The notes under the pieces were generated by a model that saw only the letters and a list, made by a program, of their open reading frames with translations, had not been told where the DNA came from and did no database searches. A DNA stretch of 64,000 bases from Aedes albopictus (Eukaryota; Arthropoda; Insecta; Diptera; Culicidae): contig NC_085138.1 in NCBI RefSeq assembly GCF_035046485.1, positions 16,247,329 through 16,311,328 on the forward strand, written 5' to 3'. The position numbers were made by a program, and so were the translations under genes. Shown here piece by piece: positions 23,000 to 32,787 of the stretch (its first letter is position 1; each line of letters starts with the position of its first letter).

Positions 23000-24346
23000 T
23001 CGGTGTTGAATATAATTGAACTATTGCAGATTTGATAGTCTATGAGTGAAAAAAAAACATCTAGTTTATCGTAGCCAAATTACTTTTCCGTCCTACGTTT
23101 TTGATGTTTTATTTTTCAAAAGAAAAGTAGTAAGCCATCTTTCATGAAGCAGTTGGTGAAAGCTTTTGGAGAGGAGGAGCTTCTTGTAGTGATATTTGCT
23201 ATTCAACAGGATTCTTTCATGACGAATTTTGGAGGAAAGTTACAGATCGCAGAAAGCGATGCATATCTGTTTAACTTAACATTAACGCGTATACCTTGCA
23301 CATAGGAAATTAAGTGGGCATTAATACTGCAACCGTCTACCATCGATAACAGATTCCAATCCGTCCCTTTCCCAGCCCAATCCCCCCACCCATAAAACAA
23401 TACCAACCTGTCACGTCCAGGTACACCGCCAGATTGATCTTCGGTTCCGTGTTGACCTGACACTCGTAGATGCCACTGTCCTTCAGCTGGGCATACTCGA
23501 TCTTCAGGTCCCAATCGTCCGAGTCCGGCGGATGGATCACCGAAAACCGCTGGTCTCCGGTGTAGGTGTAGATGTTGGACGTCAGTATGTGAAGGTCCCG
23601 CTTGCGCATCCAGGAAACCTGCAAGAACCGAGGGAAACAACCAAACAGAGAATAGGTAAGCCAACAACTTATGGTTTTGCGTGATGCTGCCAGGCCGGTG
23701 CAACATCTGATTGAATTATTATTAATTCCATTTTGAGAGGGAAAGTTCTGTTTTCCGAGACCTGGTGGGTTCAACGGCAACCGATGCATGCGACGACGAT
23801 GGTAATTACATTTGAACGAGCCCAGACCATCAGAGACATCCGGCAAAAAGCGGACGGTCTACCTTACCGGAAGGATAATTGAATAAATTCGAGGATAATT
23901 GAAAAATAATATCGTCACGTAGACAGATCGGCATCACACGGATGACTCGGGTCGGTTGTGGTCGATGTTATCACAGTTTGGTTGAGGAGGGGAGGACTGA
24001 AGTGTACGGGCGCAAGGGGTTACGGTATGATTGATTTTCAATGAAGAGCTGCAGATGGTAACGATGATCGAATAATTAATTTTATTAATAAAGATGTTTA
24101 CGAAGAACTGCTGTCATGAGTGCAATACCGTTCTACCTACTGTAATTTAAAATTTTGATTGCAATATACGATGTTAAAAATTCAAAGGCTACGAAATTTT
24201 GAATTTGTCTCGAATATTACCAAAATACTACCAAAATACTACAAAATTTAACCTCGACTGTCGTACGTTTAGATATACCAAAGGACAGGGATGCGTATCT
24301 GTAGAAAAAACGATCGGATTACTTTTTCGAATGTTCAACGAATATA
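23000..24346. other. Intronic flanks of the dpr exon
   Basis: Apart from the exon at 23,408-23,618, nothing protein-like is seen. The frames that overlap the exon and extend beyond it run through intron sequence. No array motif is obvious here, making this one of the few less repetitive pieces of the window. Confidence 0.5.
23408..23618 (-). CDS. dpr-family immunoglobulin-domain exon (host gene, internal exon)
   Basis: A 211-bp minus-strand exon encodes about 70 residues from VSWMRKRDLHILT to INLAVYLDVT. This matches the second half of the first V-type Ig domain of dpr proteins. They are GPI- or membrane-anchored neuronal surface proteins that bind DIP partners and specify synaptic contacts. 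Diagnostic pieces are the W of VSW, YTYTGDQRF, and the DSGIYECQV signature with the domain's second cysteine. The exon is bounded by a good acceptor (TTCTTGCAG|GTTTCC, 23,618/23,619) and donor (ACAG|GTTGGTA, 23,408/23,407). If it enters in phase 0 it leaves in phase 1. The first Ig cysteine lies in the upstream exon, which is not in the window. Which dpr paralogue it is cannot be settled from one exon. It is the only host coding sequence recognised here. Confidence 0.9.
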
Positions 24347-25022
24347 TTACTCAACTGGAGTTGCCACTGGAGGAGTCCTAGTTCTCCTCTTTACTAGACA
24401 GACCTTGGAGATCTTTCGCTGGTAACTGCCATCTCTGATCCACACGGTCACAACTCTGATGTTCCCGCCAGATCCAGGGTGGACCTCGGTCACCCGTGAC
24501 AACAGCCACTTCAAGAGTGGCAAATTCTCCTCCTTGAAAACAACCATAGTGCCAACAGCTTGTTCGATTGTGGATGTTGGACAGCTACTGTTCAGACCAT
24601 TTCTTTCACAATCTCTGGGTGAACTTCGTCATTCGTTTCCAAGCCGAAAGTCTGTTTTCCAGAACTCCACCAAGATCAGACCAAAAAGTGTCAAGGTTCG
24701 CTCTCGAACTACCGTTACTATCTGCTGTTGACCAGTGTGGGAATACTTGCGATGGTCCTATGACCATACTACGATGGTCCTATGACTATACTACGACGAT
24801 TCTCGTGAAGGATGATGATGGTTGAGTATGTACGGATGCTTCCTGGCATCCAGGATAGCCGCGTTCTTCGACGGCCGCCAACCAACGCACAACACACCTT
24901 TAACTAGTTGAGAATTGAGGTTTGAAATTCTGGAGGAATCCTGTACCTGTCCTGTAGCTTTACTAGCTTAGCTGCGTAGTCGTACTTCTGGGAAGTGATG
25001 TAGCCTACCTTCCGGCAAGATC
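24347..25022 (-). pseudogene. BEL/Pao pol remnant 2, 3' part: integrase ends
   Basis: Read on the minus strand, 24,960-24,780 gives a broken integrase zinc-binding entry (ILDARKHPYILNHHH-like, frame shifted). 24,750-24,560 gives the integrase C-terminal approach (WKRMTKFTQRL). 24,547-24,350 gives the terminal domain (MVVFKEENLPLLKWLLSRV, HPG, IRVVTV). The catalytic core is deleted. Stops and frameshifts are present. The segment ends at AGATC (25,018-25,022), where LINE B begins. It is one half of a BEL relic whose other half is at 29,741-30,078. Confidence 0.8.
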
Positions 25023-25216
25023 GATTCGCTGGCGACGAATGTGAACAGTGAGCCGAACTAGATCAACAAGCAACGAACGAAGTCCGAAGATCAGTTAACG
25101 CTCGGACATCGATACGATCAGACGTGCGCGGACTACTGTCGAAGGCGACTATCTCGAAGCCTTTCTTTCAGATAGGTTTTCAATCGTCTAAACGGATTAT
25201 ACTATAAAAAGCCAAA

Positions 25217-26146
25217 ATGGAAGCTACCAGGAAGAATACGTTGAAAATTGTTTTCGGATCATCGGCAAAAGCTCCAAAGAATCTGGATGTCTTACGGTTC
25301 GTGGGTGGCAGGCTGGGAATCCTAGCTGAAAGTGTGCATTCGATTTACAAAGACGAAAACGACCATGCGTTTTACATCAAATTTCTCGATGAAAATGTGT
25401 TCAACTGCTTCGGTACTGGCTTGGAAGAGCAGTACACCTTTGACTACGAGGATGGATCTCAGGTGCAAGTACGACTCGAAATCGCTAGCAGACTGTTCCG
25501 GTACGTGCGAATATTCAACTTACCACCTGAAATAGATGACAGGGATATTGCTGCAGTTTTGAATCAGTTCGGAAGCATCAGACAACATGTACGTGAAAGG
25601 TATCCAGCCGATTTCGGTTACAGTGTATACAGCGGGGTCAGAGGAGTCCACATGGAGATTTCAAAGGAACTTCCAGCAAATCTGTACATAGGTCATTTCA
25701 AAGCTCGTATCTACTACGAGGGTTTGAAAAATCGGTGTTTTTATTGTAAAAATGATGGACATCTGAAGGTCAACTGCCCAAAGTTGGCCAGTCTAAGAGC
25801 GGCACAAAATGGCGTCCAATACAGTCACGTACTCGCCAACGCGGTGATCGGAGCGAATACAACATCACCAGGAACATTGAACATGACCACTATTCCAGTA
25901 CCATCGACAAGCAGACCAGTTAGCGATGTGTTGGAGAAATCCACCACCACTACTAACGCGGTAAGGCCAGCGGTAGTAGTGACCAAAGAAGCGGGAGAAA
26001 ATTCAATGGGAGAGCCATCAAATATCAGGAGTAACAAGGACTCAGTGGACAGTGTGAGTGTTGACCGCAAAAATCCACTGAAACGAGTGCCGGACTCACC
26101 GTTGGACAACGACTCGTCGGAGTCTGAAAGGGATACAGCAGGTTAA
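25217..26146 (+). CDS. LINE B ORF1, RRM-like and zinc-knuckle protein
   Basis: The 309-residue frame starts at ATG 25,217. Residues about 95-170 (YVRIFNLPPEIDDRDIAAVLNQFG) look like an RNA-binding RRM-type fold. A perfect CX2CX4HX4C knuckle follows (CFYCKNDGHLKVNC, about residues 174-187). The tail is Ser/Thr/Pro- and Lys-rich. The likely role is binding element RNA in the cytoplasmic particle. After the stop at 26,144-26,146 another frame stays open with basic, ORF1-tail-like composition to a TGA at 26,274-26,276. This suggests a small indel near 26,130-26,145 cut the tail by about 45 codons. The zinc knuckle is unaffected. Confidence 0.85.
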   Translation: MEATRKNTLKIVFGSSAKAPKNLDVLRFVGGRLGILAESVHSIYKDENDHAFYIKFLDENVFNCFGTGLEEQYTFDYEDGSQVQVRLEIASRLFRYVRIFNLPPEIDDRDIAAVLNQFGSIRQHVRERYPADFGYSVYSGVRGVHMEISKELPANLYIGHFKARIYYEGLKNRCFYCKNDGHLKVNCPKLASLRAAQNGVQYSHVLANAVIGANTTSPGTLNMTTIPVPSTSRPVSDVLEKSTTTTNAVRPAVVVTKEAGENSMGEPSNIRSNKDSVDSVSVDRKNPLKRVPDSPLDNDSSESERDTAG

Positions 26147-26380
26147 TGAGAAAATCAAACCTAGAAAGAAACAGCAGATACTGGAGTCCAGTATAACGGT
26201 AAGCCCAGTCGATGTAATTAGTACCCGGGAAAGCCGATCGAAGAACCGATCACGAAGTGGAACTCAAGGGCGCTGATGTGACAGTGAGCGCCGATGGTAT
26301 GTATGGCTACAGAGGCTTGATTTATTTCGCGATTTATGGATTTGTGAGTGACCGTTGAGTTTTAATTTTGTTTTGAAGCC

Positions 26381-29300
26381 ATGCCATTGATTCGACGTAT
26401 CGCAACCGTGAATTTAAATGCAATTAGTTGCACAGTTAAAAAGTTTTTATTGAGAGATTTCATCTGGAACAACGATTTAGACGTGGTATTTCTGCAAGAG
26501 GTTGCCTTTGAAAATTTTTCTTACATAAGGTCACACAAAGCGATAGTTAATATTAGCGAAGATGGCAAAGGAACAGGGGTTTTGTTGCGAACTAACATCG
26601 ATTATTCCAATTGCGTGTTGAACAGTAACGGAAGAATTACTTCAGTTTGTATAGATAACATAAACTTCATCAACATCTACGCACACTCGGGAAGCAAATT
26701 CAAAAAGGAACGAGACCTTCTTTTCACGCAGGATATTTTGATTCATTTAGCGATAGGCAAGGAGAACCTTTTACTGGGTGATTTTAATTGTATAGTTAAT
26801 CCTGATGATTCAAATAGCACTGTCAAAAATATCTCGATTGGTTTGAAAAGTTTGATATCTTCTTTGAACTTATTAGATGTGGACAAAAAATTTCACGGAA
26901 AAAATGCAAGATTCACGTTTTACCGAAGTGGATCGAAATCACGTTTGGACAGGATTTATTCTTCAGACACCTTTATGAGATGCATCTCAAATGTCACTAC
27001 AATGCCATTAGCTTTTTCAGATCATCATGGTGTTACACTCACCTATAATGTCGATAATAGACTTCTTTTTAACTTCCTTGGCCGCGGTTATTGGAAACTT
27101 AATTCTTTTTTGTTGAACAATGATGATATCAATAATCGATTCGTTTCGATGTACAATAATTTAAAAACTCGAAACTCAGCATTGGATTTAAACTATTGGT
27201 GGAACAACGACTTTAAAAATAGCGCTAAACGATTTTATAAAACGGAAAGTTTCAGAATCAATCAACAGTCAACGCGGGAGAAAAGTTTTTACTATCAGTG
27301 TTTGAAGGAATTGTTTGAAAAGCAGCAAAATGGGGAGGAAACTTTTTCTGAGATGGCAATCGTTAAATCCAAGCTGATGCAGCTAGAAAACACTAGAATG
27401 AATGCAATTTCATATAAATTCAAACCAAACACTTTACTATCTGAAGAAAAACTAGGATTGTTTCAAATTTCGACAAGTATCAATCGATGTTCGGCAACTA
27501 ATATTTTAAAACTAAGAGTTAATGGCAACCTGACTTCGGAAACTTCGATTTTAAAAGAAACCTTATTCAAACATTTTAAGCAAAAATTTGAAAAATCACC
27601 TGATACCGACACTGATTACGAAAACGTATTAAGTTACCTTAGAAACAAGCTTGATCAAAACGATCAACAATCCCTTATGGATCCAATTTCAGTAGACGAA
27701 TTGAAAACTGCTTTAATCCATGCTTCAAAGAGGAGTTCTCCGGGACTGGATGGTTTGTGCTACGAATTCTATTCTGTACACTTCGATTTGCTAAAAGACG
27801 ATTTAGTTAACTTGTTCAATTCATACCTGATTGGCGGGAACTATCCACCAGCGTCGTTTTCAGCAGGGGTAGTAACTTTAATCCCAAAAAAAGGCGATTC
27901 TTATGATCTAGATAATCGGCGACCGATCAGTATGCTCAATTCCGATTATAAACTTTTTGCAAAAATTTTATGGAACCGTTTACAGCCAATGATGGTCAAG
28001 TTGGTGGGTAGTGGCCAATCTGCGTGTATAACAAATCAGTCTTGTGTTGAAAATCTAAGATCTCTTCGTAATGTGTTGATCAAAGGAAACACCTCCAAGC
28101 ACTTTAATGCTATGATCCTGAGTCTTGATTTGGAAAAAGCATTTGATCGTGTAGATCATGATTTTCTTTGGGCTGTTCTGGAAAAGTTTGCTTTTCCAGC
28201 TCAAATCATCGGATGCCTGAAAAGACTATACAAAAACGCAAACTCGAAAATTTTATTCAATGGTTTTTGTACTTCCAGTTTTGCGATTCGCAGCTCAGTT
28301 CGGCAAGGATGCCCTTTGAGCATGGCTTTATTTGTCCTCTACATTGAACCGCTTATTAGAATGTTAAACGAAAACATTTCAGGTTGTCTCATAGACAATA
28401 GTTTCGTGAAACTCATAGTTTATGCAGACGATATTAATATTTTGATACGAAATAACCATGAATTTGATACCGTGCTAGAGATAGTAGGGTATTTCAGTAT
28501 CTATTCTAAAATCAAACTCAATGTTTCCAAATCTCAATATTTAAGAATAAATTCTTGTCCTTCAGGTCCACATCTTATCAAAGAAGTAGATACACTGCAT
28601 ATTCTTGGCCTTCACATTAATCCGAATTTTGAAAAATTAACTACATTAAACTACAATAAGTACATAAACGAAATCAAACATCTTTTGTCCTTGCACAACC
28701 GAAGAAATTTGAACTTATTTCAAAAGGTTTGGACTCTGAATACTTATATTTTTTCTAAACTGTGGTACATTTGTCAAGTTTTCCCGCCAAATAATAAGCA
28801 AATAGCAACATTGAAATCGGTTTCAGGCCGCTTTTTATGGCAAGGATATATATTCAAAGTTCCCAGGAATGAATTATATTTGCCTGTTTATAAAGGAGGT
28901 CTCGGTCTAGTTGATATTGAATCTAAATCTAAAGCGCTATTCGTTAAAAATATTCTTTTTTCTCCAAAAAATAACCGTTTAAACAATGATACTTTTATGC
29001 TAAATCAACATAACAACCGCCATTTAACTCGAAACATGAAAGAATGGATCACATTGGCGAACGAAATCAAATCGAATGCCTCTCTCGATACGAGTAAAAA
29101 AATGTATGATTTTATAATTGAAGGATTGAATATTTCATGTAAAACTCAAGAAGACCTACCGCAGTTACCATGGGATAGTTTATTGAATAATTTAAACAGC
29201 AACTTTATAACATCGAGAGGAAAAACAATTATTTTTTGTCTAATGAAAGATATTGTTCCTTATAAGAAAAAAATGTTTGTTAATAATATAAGAGGTACTA

Positions 29301-29641
29301 GTTCAAGTAACTGTGGAGTATGTAATAATGAGGAAACTTTGAGGCACATTATTAAACAGTGTATATTGTCTTGTAAAATATGGACATGGCTCAAACATGT
29401 GTTGACTAGTAAAATGAAGTTGAAAATATCGGATCCACATGAAATATTATGTAGAAACATTACTAATAGAAACTACAAAAACAAAGCAGCTCTATGGTTA
29501 GTAATAGAAACTATATCATTTAATATAGAAACAAAAGGGCTTGGAAGTTTAGAAGAACTGCAACAACGAATTAGAATAGCTCGATTCAATAGTAAAGGAA
29601 TTTTTAGAAGACAGTTTAGAAATTTCCTGGACATATTTTGA
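26381..29641 (+). CDS. LINE B ORF2, endonuclease-reverse transcriptase, intact
   Basis: The frame of 1,086 residues has no interruption. The APE-type endonuclease occupies about residues 1-230 (LQEV near 37, GDFN near 132, SRLDRIYSS near 187, SDHHGV near 213). A linker with GRGYWKLNSFLLNND is typical of L1/Tx1 elements. RT blocks include SSPGLDGLCYEFY, PISMLNSDYKLF, DLEKAFDRVDHDFL, SVRQGCPLSMALFVLY and catalytic YADD near 681. The C-terminus has CX2CX7HX4C (CGVCNNEETLRHIIKQC, near 976). The enzyme nicks target DNA and reverse-transcribes element RNA at the nick. All catalytic motifs are present, so this copy could encode an active protein. It is AT-rich in codon use compared with LINE A. Confidence 0.92.
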   Translation: MPLIRRIATVNLNAISCTVKKFLLRDFIWNNDLDVVFLQEVAFENFSYIRSHKAIVNISEDGKGTGVLLRTNIDYSNCVLNSNGRITSVCIDNINFINIYAHSGSKFKKERDLLFTQDILIHLAIGKENLLLGDFNCIVNPDDSNSTVKNISIGLKSLISSLNLLDVDKKFHGKNARFTFYRSGSKSRLDRIYSSDTFMRCISNVTTMPLAFSDHHGVTLTYNVDNRLLFNFLGRGYWKLNSFLLNNDDINNRFVSMYNNLKTRNSALDLNYWWNNDFKNSAKRFYKTESFRINQQSTREKSFYYQCLKELFEKQQNGEETFSEMAIVKSKLMQLENTRMNAISYKFKPNTLLSEEKLGLFQISTSINRCSATNILKLRVNGNLTSETSILKETLFKHFKQKFEKSPDTDTDYENVLSYLRNKLDQNDQQSLMDPISVDELKTALIHASKRSSPGLDGLCYEFYSVHFDLLKDDLVNLFNSYLIGGNYPPASFSAGVVTLIPKKGDSYDLDNRRPISMLNSDYKLFAKILWNRLQPMMVKLVGSGQSACITNQSCVENLRSLRNVLIKGNTSKHFNAMILSLDLEKAFDRVDHDFLWAVLEKFAFPAQIIGCLKRLYKNANSKILFNGFCTSSFAIRSSVRQGCPLSMALFVLYIEPLIRMLNENISGCLIDNSFVKLIVYADDINILIRNNHEFDTVLEIVGYFSIYSKIKLNVSKSQYLRINSCPSGPHLIKEVDTLHILGLHINPNFEKLTTLNYNKYINEIKHLLSLHNRRNLNLFQKVWTLNTYIFSKLWYICQVFPPNNKQIATLKSVSGRFLWQGYIFKVPRNELYLPVYKGGLGLVDIESKSKALFVKNILFSPKNNRLNNDTFMLNQHNNRHLTRNMKEWITLANEIKSNASLDTSKKMYDFIIEGLNISCKTQEDLPQLPWDSLLNNLNSNFITSRGKTIIFCLMKDIVPYKKKMFVNNIRGTSSSNCGVCNNEETLRHIIKQCILSCKIWTWLKHVLTSKMKLKISDPHEILCRNITNRNYKNKAALWLVIETISFNIETKGLGSLEELQQRIRIARFNSKGIFRRQFRNFLDIF

Positions 29642-29685
29642 AATTATTGTAACGTTTTTCAAATTAAAGAAATAAATAAACTTTG

Positions 29686-29740
<55 letters not shown>

Positions 29741-29742
<2 letters not shown>

Positions 29743-30078
29743 TCTCACTAGGGGAAAGGGGAAACAGCGGGGAGGGCCGCGACAATGGTCCTCTCCTCCA
29801 AGTCTGCCTAGTCGAGACTACCCTTGTCGATCTGTACCAAATTGGGCCAGTACTGGTTGTTGAACATCAACCATTTTGGTCTGTGTAACCATCGAGACTC
29901 GTACTGAAGCTGCGCTAGACTCATTTCTCAAGAAATAATGTCCGCCGGGTTATCCTCACCGGCGACGTGCTTGCACAAACTGCCCTTCGTAATGTGCTAG
30001 ATTTCGGAGACATGATGCGCCACAAGCTGCTTCCATCTCGCCCAGATCCTCTGTTCCACCCACGCAAAAAAGACCGTC
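29741..30078 (-). pseudogene. BEL/Pao pol remnant 2, 5' part: RNase H end
   Basis: The minus strand encodes the end of a BEL RNase H domain and the following linker: an EQRIW segment, VSEI, KHVAGEDNPADIIS, WLMFNNQYWP and DLEERTIVAALPA. In-frame stops and a frame shift are present. It is the upstream continuation of 24,347-25,022, interrupted by LINE B. Upstream (higher coordinates) it ends near the MITE at 30,112. Confidence 0.8.
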
Positions 30079-30111
30079 GACAGTCAACCTAGACAGCCAC
30101 CATCCAAGCCT

Positions 30112-30278
30112 CCCAAGCAACACACATGTTATGTAAAAGTTACGACAGCGCAAGTTTTGGTTGTATAGAAGTTTATTTTACGTTATTTCAACACAATGTT
30201 GGGAATACGTAAAATAAACTTCTATACAACCAAAACTTGCGCTGTCGTAACTCTATTATAACATGTGTGTTGCTTGGG
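30112..30278. mobile_element. 167-bp foldback MITE, CCCAAGCAACACAC ends, 2-bp TSD CT
   Basis: Arms of about 68 bp are nearly perfect inverted repeats, containing ACATGTTAT, TTACGACAGCGCAAG and GTATAGAAG. They are separated by a short loop around TTTCAACACAATG. CT flanks both ends (30,110-30,111 and 30,279-30,280). The ends resemble the 155-bp CCCAG MITEs, but the body differs. Confidence 0.85.
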
Positions 30279-30451
30279 CTCCAACATAAAAACAGCAGAC
30301 ACGGACTGTTAACACTGCAAACACACCAGACTCACACGCTCACCCTGCCCCAGAATACGCCGCCACAAGCCAATCACATGTAGCTCTCCCAAACACACCG
30401 ACACAAAACATCATTCTCTCGACCACACTAGTCAGCGTTCAAGACCGCTAT

Positions 30452-30818
30452 ACTCAGTGAAATAAAATAACGAAATTCATCAACATACCTTGTGAACTTT
30501 AGCCATAACTGTGGACGCCATAAGAACATCTTATGAAACTTTATCATGCTTATTATGATCTAATTACATAAGATAAACTCAGAAAAGAGCAGAAAAATCG
30601 TAAAATGATGCAGGCTGGAATCGATCCATGAGCGTCGAGATCACTGAGCTCATGCCCAACCTACATGGCTATCGACGCTTGAGGATATGGTGTTGCTAAA
30701 TGTGTATAAAAGCCAAGCTGTGAGTCGGTTCTGAAATTCATTCTAATCGTTATGAATTATTCTAAGGCCATTTCATAAGTAAGACCTTATGATAATCCTA
30801 GGTTTGTTTGGCTGAGTG
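30452..30818. repeat. Interspersed repeat with ACTCAG inverted ends and tRNA-like box
   Basis: The left end ACTCAGTGAAATAAA and the inverted right end ACTCAGCCAAACAAA suggest short terminal inverted repeats. Sub-terminal CATAAG/CTTATG motifs also occur in inverted sense. Inside, near 30,613-30,662, the minus strand has GATCGATTCC, which fits a Pol III B box, preceded by a TGAGCTCAGTG stretch. No clear target duplication was found. A non-autonomous DNA element is the likeliest reading. Confidence 0.45.
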
Positions 30819-30820
30819 TA

Positions 30821-32085
30821 CGGCAAGCCCTTGGTAGCACGAGCTCTGCACGACTCATGACAAGAGGTTTTGCTAGCAAGCTGAAGCTAGACGAAACGCC
30901 GAATCCAGCGCTTCTAGCGGATCCCAAGTTTTTCGAGATAGGACCGATAGATATCATCATCGGAGCAGAGTTCTACGTGAAGCTGCTCAAGGACGTACGG
31001 CGAAGAGCAACAAACGACGGTCCGACAAGACACCATGTTCAGATGGATTGCTTCTGGTCCCGTTCCCGAGAGTCCCACTGCTGTATCGTACTCCCCAACC
31101 CACGTTTTTTCGACAGCGGAGATCCAGGACCAACTCTTCCGGCTTTGGGAACTAGAGACTTGCTAGTCAAGTAGCACGCTGTCGGTCGTGGAATCGGCCT
31201 GCGAGGAGTTTTTCAACAGAATAACATACCGGGACAAAAGAGGTTGGTACGTAGTCATGCTGCTGAAGAAGGAGCACATGATCCAGCAGCTAGGTGATTC
31301 CTGATCCACAGCAATCAAGCTCTTCTTGTGAGTAGAACGGCAGCTCGCGATCAATCCAGAACTAAAACAGCAGTTCGCGGAGTTCATACGCGAATATTTG
31401 TACATGGGCCACATGATGAAGGTTTCAGAAAACGATGCTATAGCATTGTAATATTACATGCCTCACCACGCTGTTCTAAAGCCAGACAGACTACGAAGAC
31501 GTCCTTAGGAAGGACTTCTAACGTCGACGATATACTGCCTGGCGTAGACGACATTCAAGAAGGTAAGACACTAGTTCGTTAGATGGTAGATCTCCTGCAG
31601 TTTGCCGGATTCTCCTCGTGAATGTGGAATTCTAACAGCAAAGAGTGGCTGTCAGCGGTGCAGGAGGGTTTGAGAGATGAGCGTTCGGTATTGGAGCTAG
31701 ATTGGTCTAGCGCTGCCGTGAAAACGTTAGGCTTGACATGGGAGCCTGGCACGGATAGCTTCCGATTTAGCTTGCCAGCTTTGAATAGGTCCGCGGAGAT
31801 TACGAAGCGTTGCATCAAGTCGGATGTGTCTCGATTATTCGACCCGTTAGGACTGGTGGGTCCTTGGGTGGGTCCGGTGATCATCCAGGCGAAGATCTTC
31901 CTCCAGTATCTCTGGAAGCATGACTGCGAGTGGGATGAACCGTTTAGCTCGTTGCCTCAAGAGCACCAGCGTAAGTATATGCAAAATCTAGCAGGCCTAG
32001 ACGGGATTGCAGTTACACGATGGGTTGGAATGAGTGGTTGCACTGAAACAATTGAGCTGCACAAATTCTGCGATCGGACAAGGCT
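30821..32085 (+). pseudogene. BEL/Pao pol remnant 3: protease to RNase H junction, deleted
   Basis: The stretch 30,857-31,175 holds the protease-RT linker (ALLADPKFFEIGPIDIIIGAEFY). 31,175-31,500 holds the early RT segment (SACEEFFNRITYRDKRGWYVV, FIREYLYMGHM, YYMPHHAVLKPD) with a stop and frame shifts. The catalytic RT centre is deleted near 31,500-31,620. 31,622-32,080 is clean again (TLGLTWEPGTDSFRF, SRLFDPLGLVGP, IELHKFCD), ending where RNase H would begin. No protein can be made. Orientation is opposite to remnant 2. Confidence 0.82.
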
Positions 32086-32108
32086 TACACACTTATTTGA
32101 GAGTTCCT

Positions 32109-32286
32109 TGTTCGGCTGTTCTATATTCGGTAAAAGTTAGGATTACCGAAGTTCAAGTTCAGTAAACATTGCCGATGATTCGGTAGAGTTTACCGATCGT
32201 TCGGTACTTTTTGTTGCGAAACTTCGGTAACGTTTTGCTGAACATTCGGTAATCTGAACTTTTACCGAAAATAGCACAGCTGAACA
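32109..32286. mobile_element. ~178-bp foldback MITE rich in TTCGGTAA motifs
   Basis: The outer arms are TGTTCGGCTGTTCTATATTC and the inverse of TGTTCAGCTGTGCTATTTTC. TTCGGTAA/TTACCGAA motifs recur in both orientations throughout. No target duplication is obvious. It sits directly at the 3' break of BEL remnant 3. Confidence 0.7.
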
Positions 32287-32787
32287 CGGTACTTTATTTT
32301 AAGTGTGTATGGCACGTGAGTGTGCGTGCGTACCGTAACAGCTGATGGGAACTTGTCAGTTCATCTGCTGCCCTCCAAATCTCGCCTTTCGACCATTCGG
32401 CCTAATGATCATTCGGCCTAATGACCTTCGGCCGAATGGCCTGACTCTGACACCACTCTTTTGGTAGTCTATCTCCATTTCAGCTTAAAATGTCGGTTGA
32501 TATTGAAACTTCGCAACACTGCCTTTATGATTGATTTATTGATTTGTCTTTATTAAAGAGACTTTCAGCTACTGCCTTTATGAGGATTTCAAGGGCACTT
32601 CAAGGCATTTGAAGGACGTTTCAAGGAATTTCAAGGTTTTTTTCTGGAGGGGTTACAGGAGCTTAATCTAGTCGGGCATTTGGGTCATTTTGTCCCAGAC
32701 AAGCACGTTGAGCGTGCAATTCGTCAGTGGAGTGAGCATCAGCTAATTCATGAAGAAGATTAAGGGCGCTTGCGGAGCGTTTCAATA
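32287..32787. other. Mixed short repeats between MITE and TIR element
   Basis: ATTCGGCCTAATGACC-type repeats lie at about 32,393-32,445. A LINE 3'-tail-like AATAAAGACAAATCAATAAATC occurs on the minus strand near 32,520-32,560. The rest is GTTTCAAGGG-type degenerate array (32,578-32,650 and 32,760-32,785). No gene is seen. Confidence 0.5.

Larger units (their letters stand above)
25023..29740 (+). mobile_element. LINE B, apparently full-length L1/Tx1-like retrotransposon
   Basis: The element has a 194-bp 5' UTR, ORF1, a 234-bp inter-ORF region, ORF2, a short 3' UTR with AATAAA near 29,670, and a pure A tail of about 55 bases (29,686-29,740). The candidate target duplication is (A)GATC: AGATC at 25,018-25,022 and GATC directly after the A tail at 29,741-29,744. 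Both flanks are pieces of one minus-strand BEL pol, which supports these ends. The long uninterrupted A tail and open ORF2 point to a recent insertion. Confidence 0.87.

Noticed and set aside
23203..23846. Longer frames extending beyond the dpr exon on the minus strand
   Set aside because: Only 23,408-23,618 reads as Ig domain and it is bounded by splice sites; the extensions are intron, and one of the two overlapping frames is simply out of frame.
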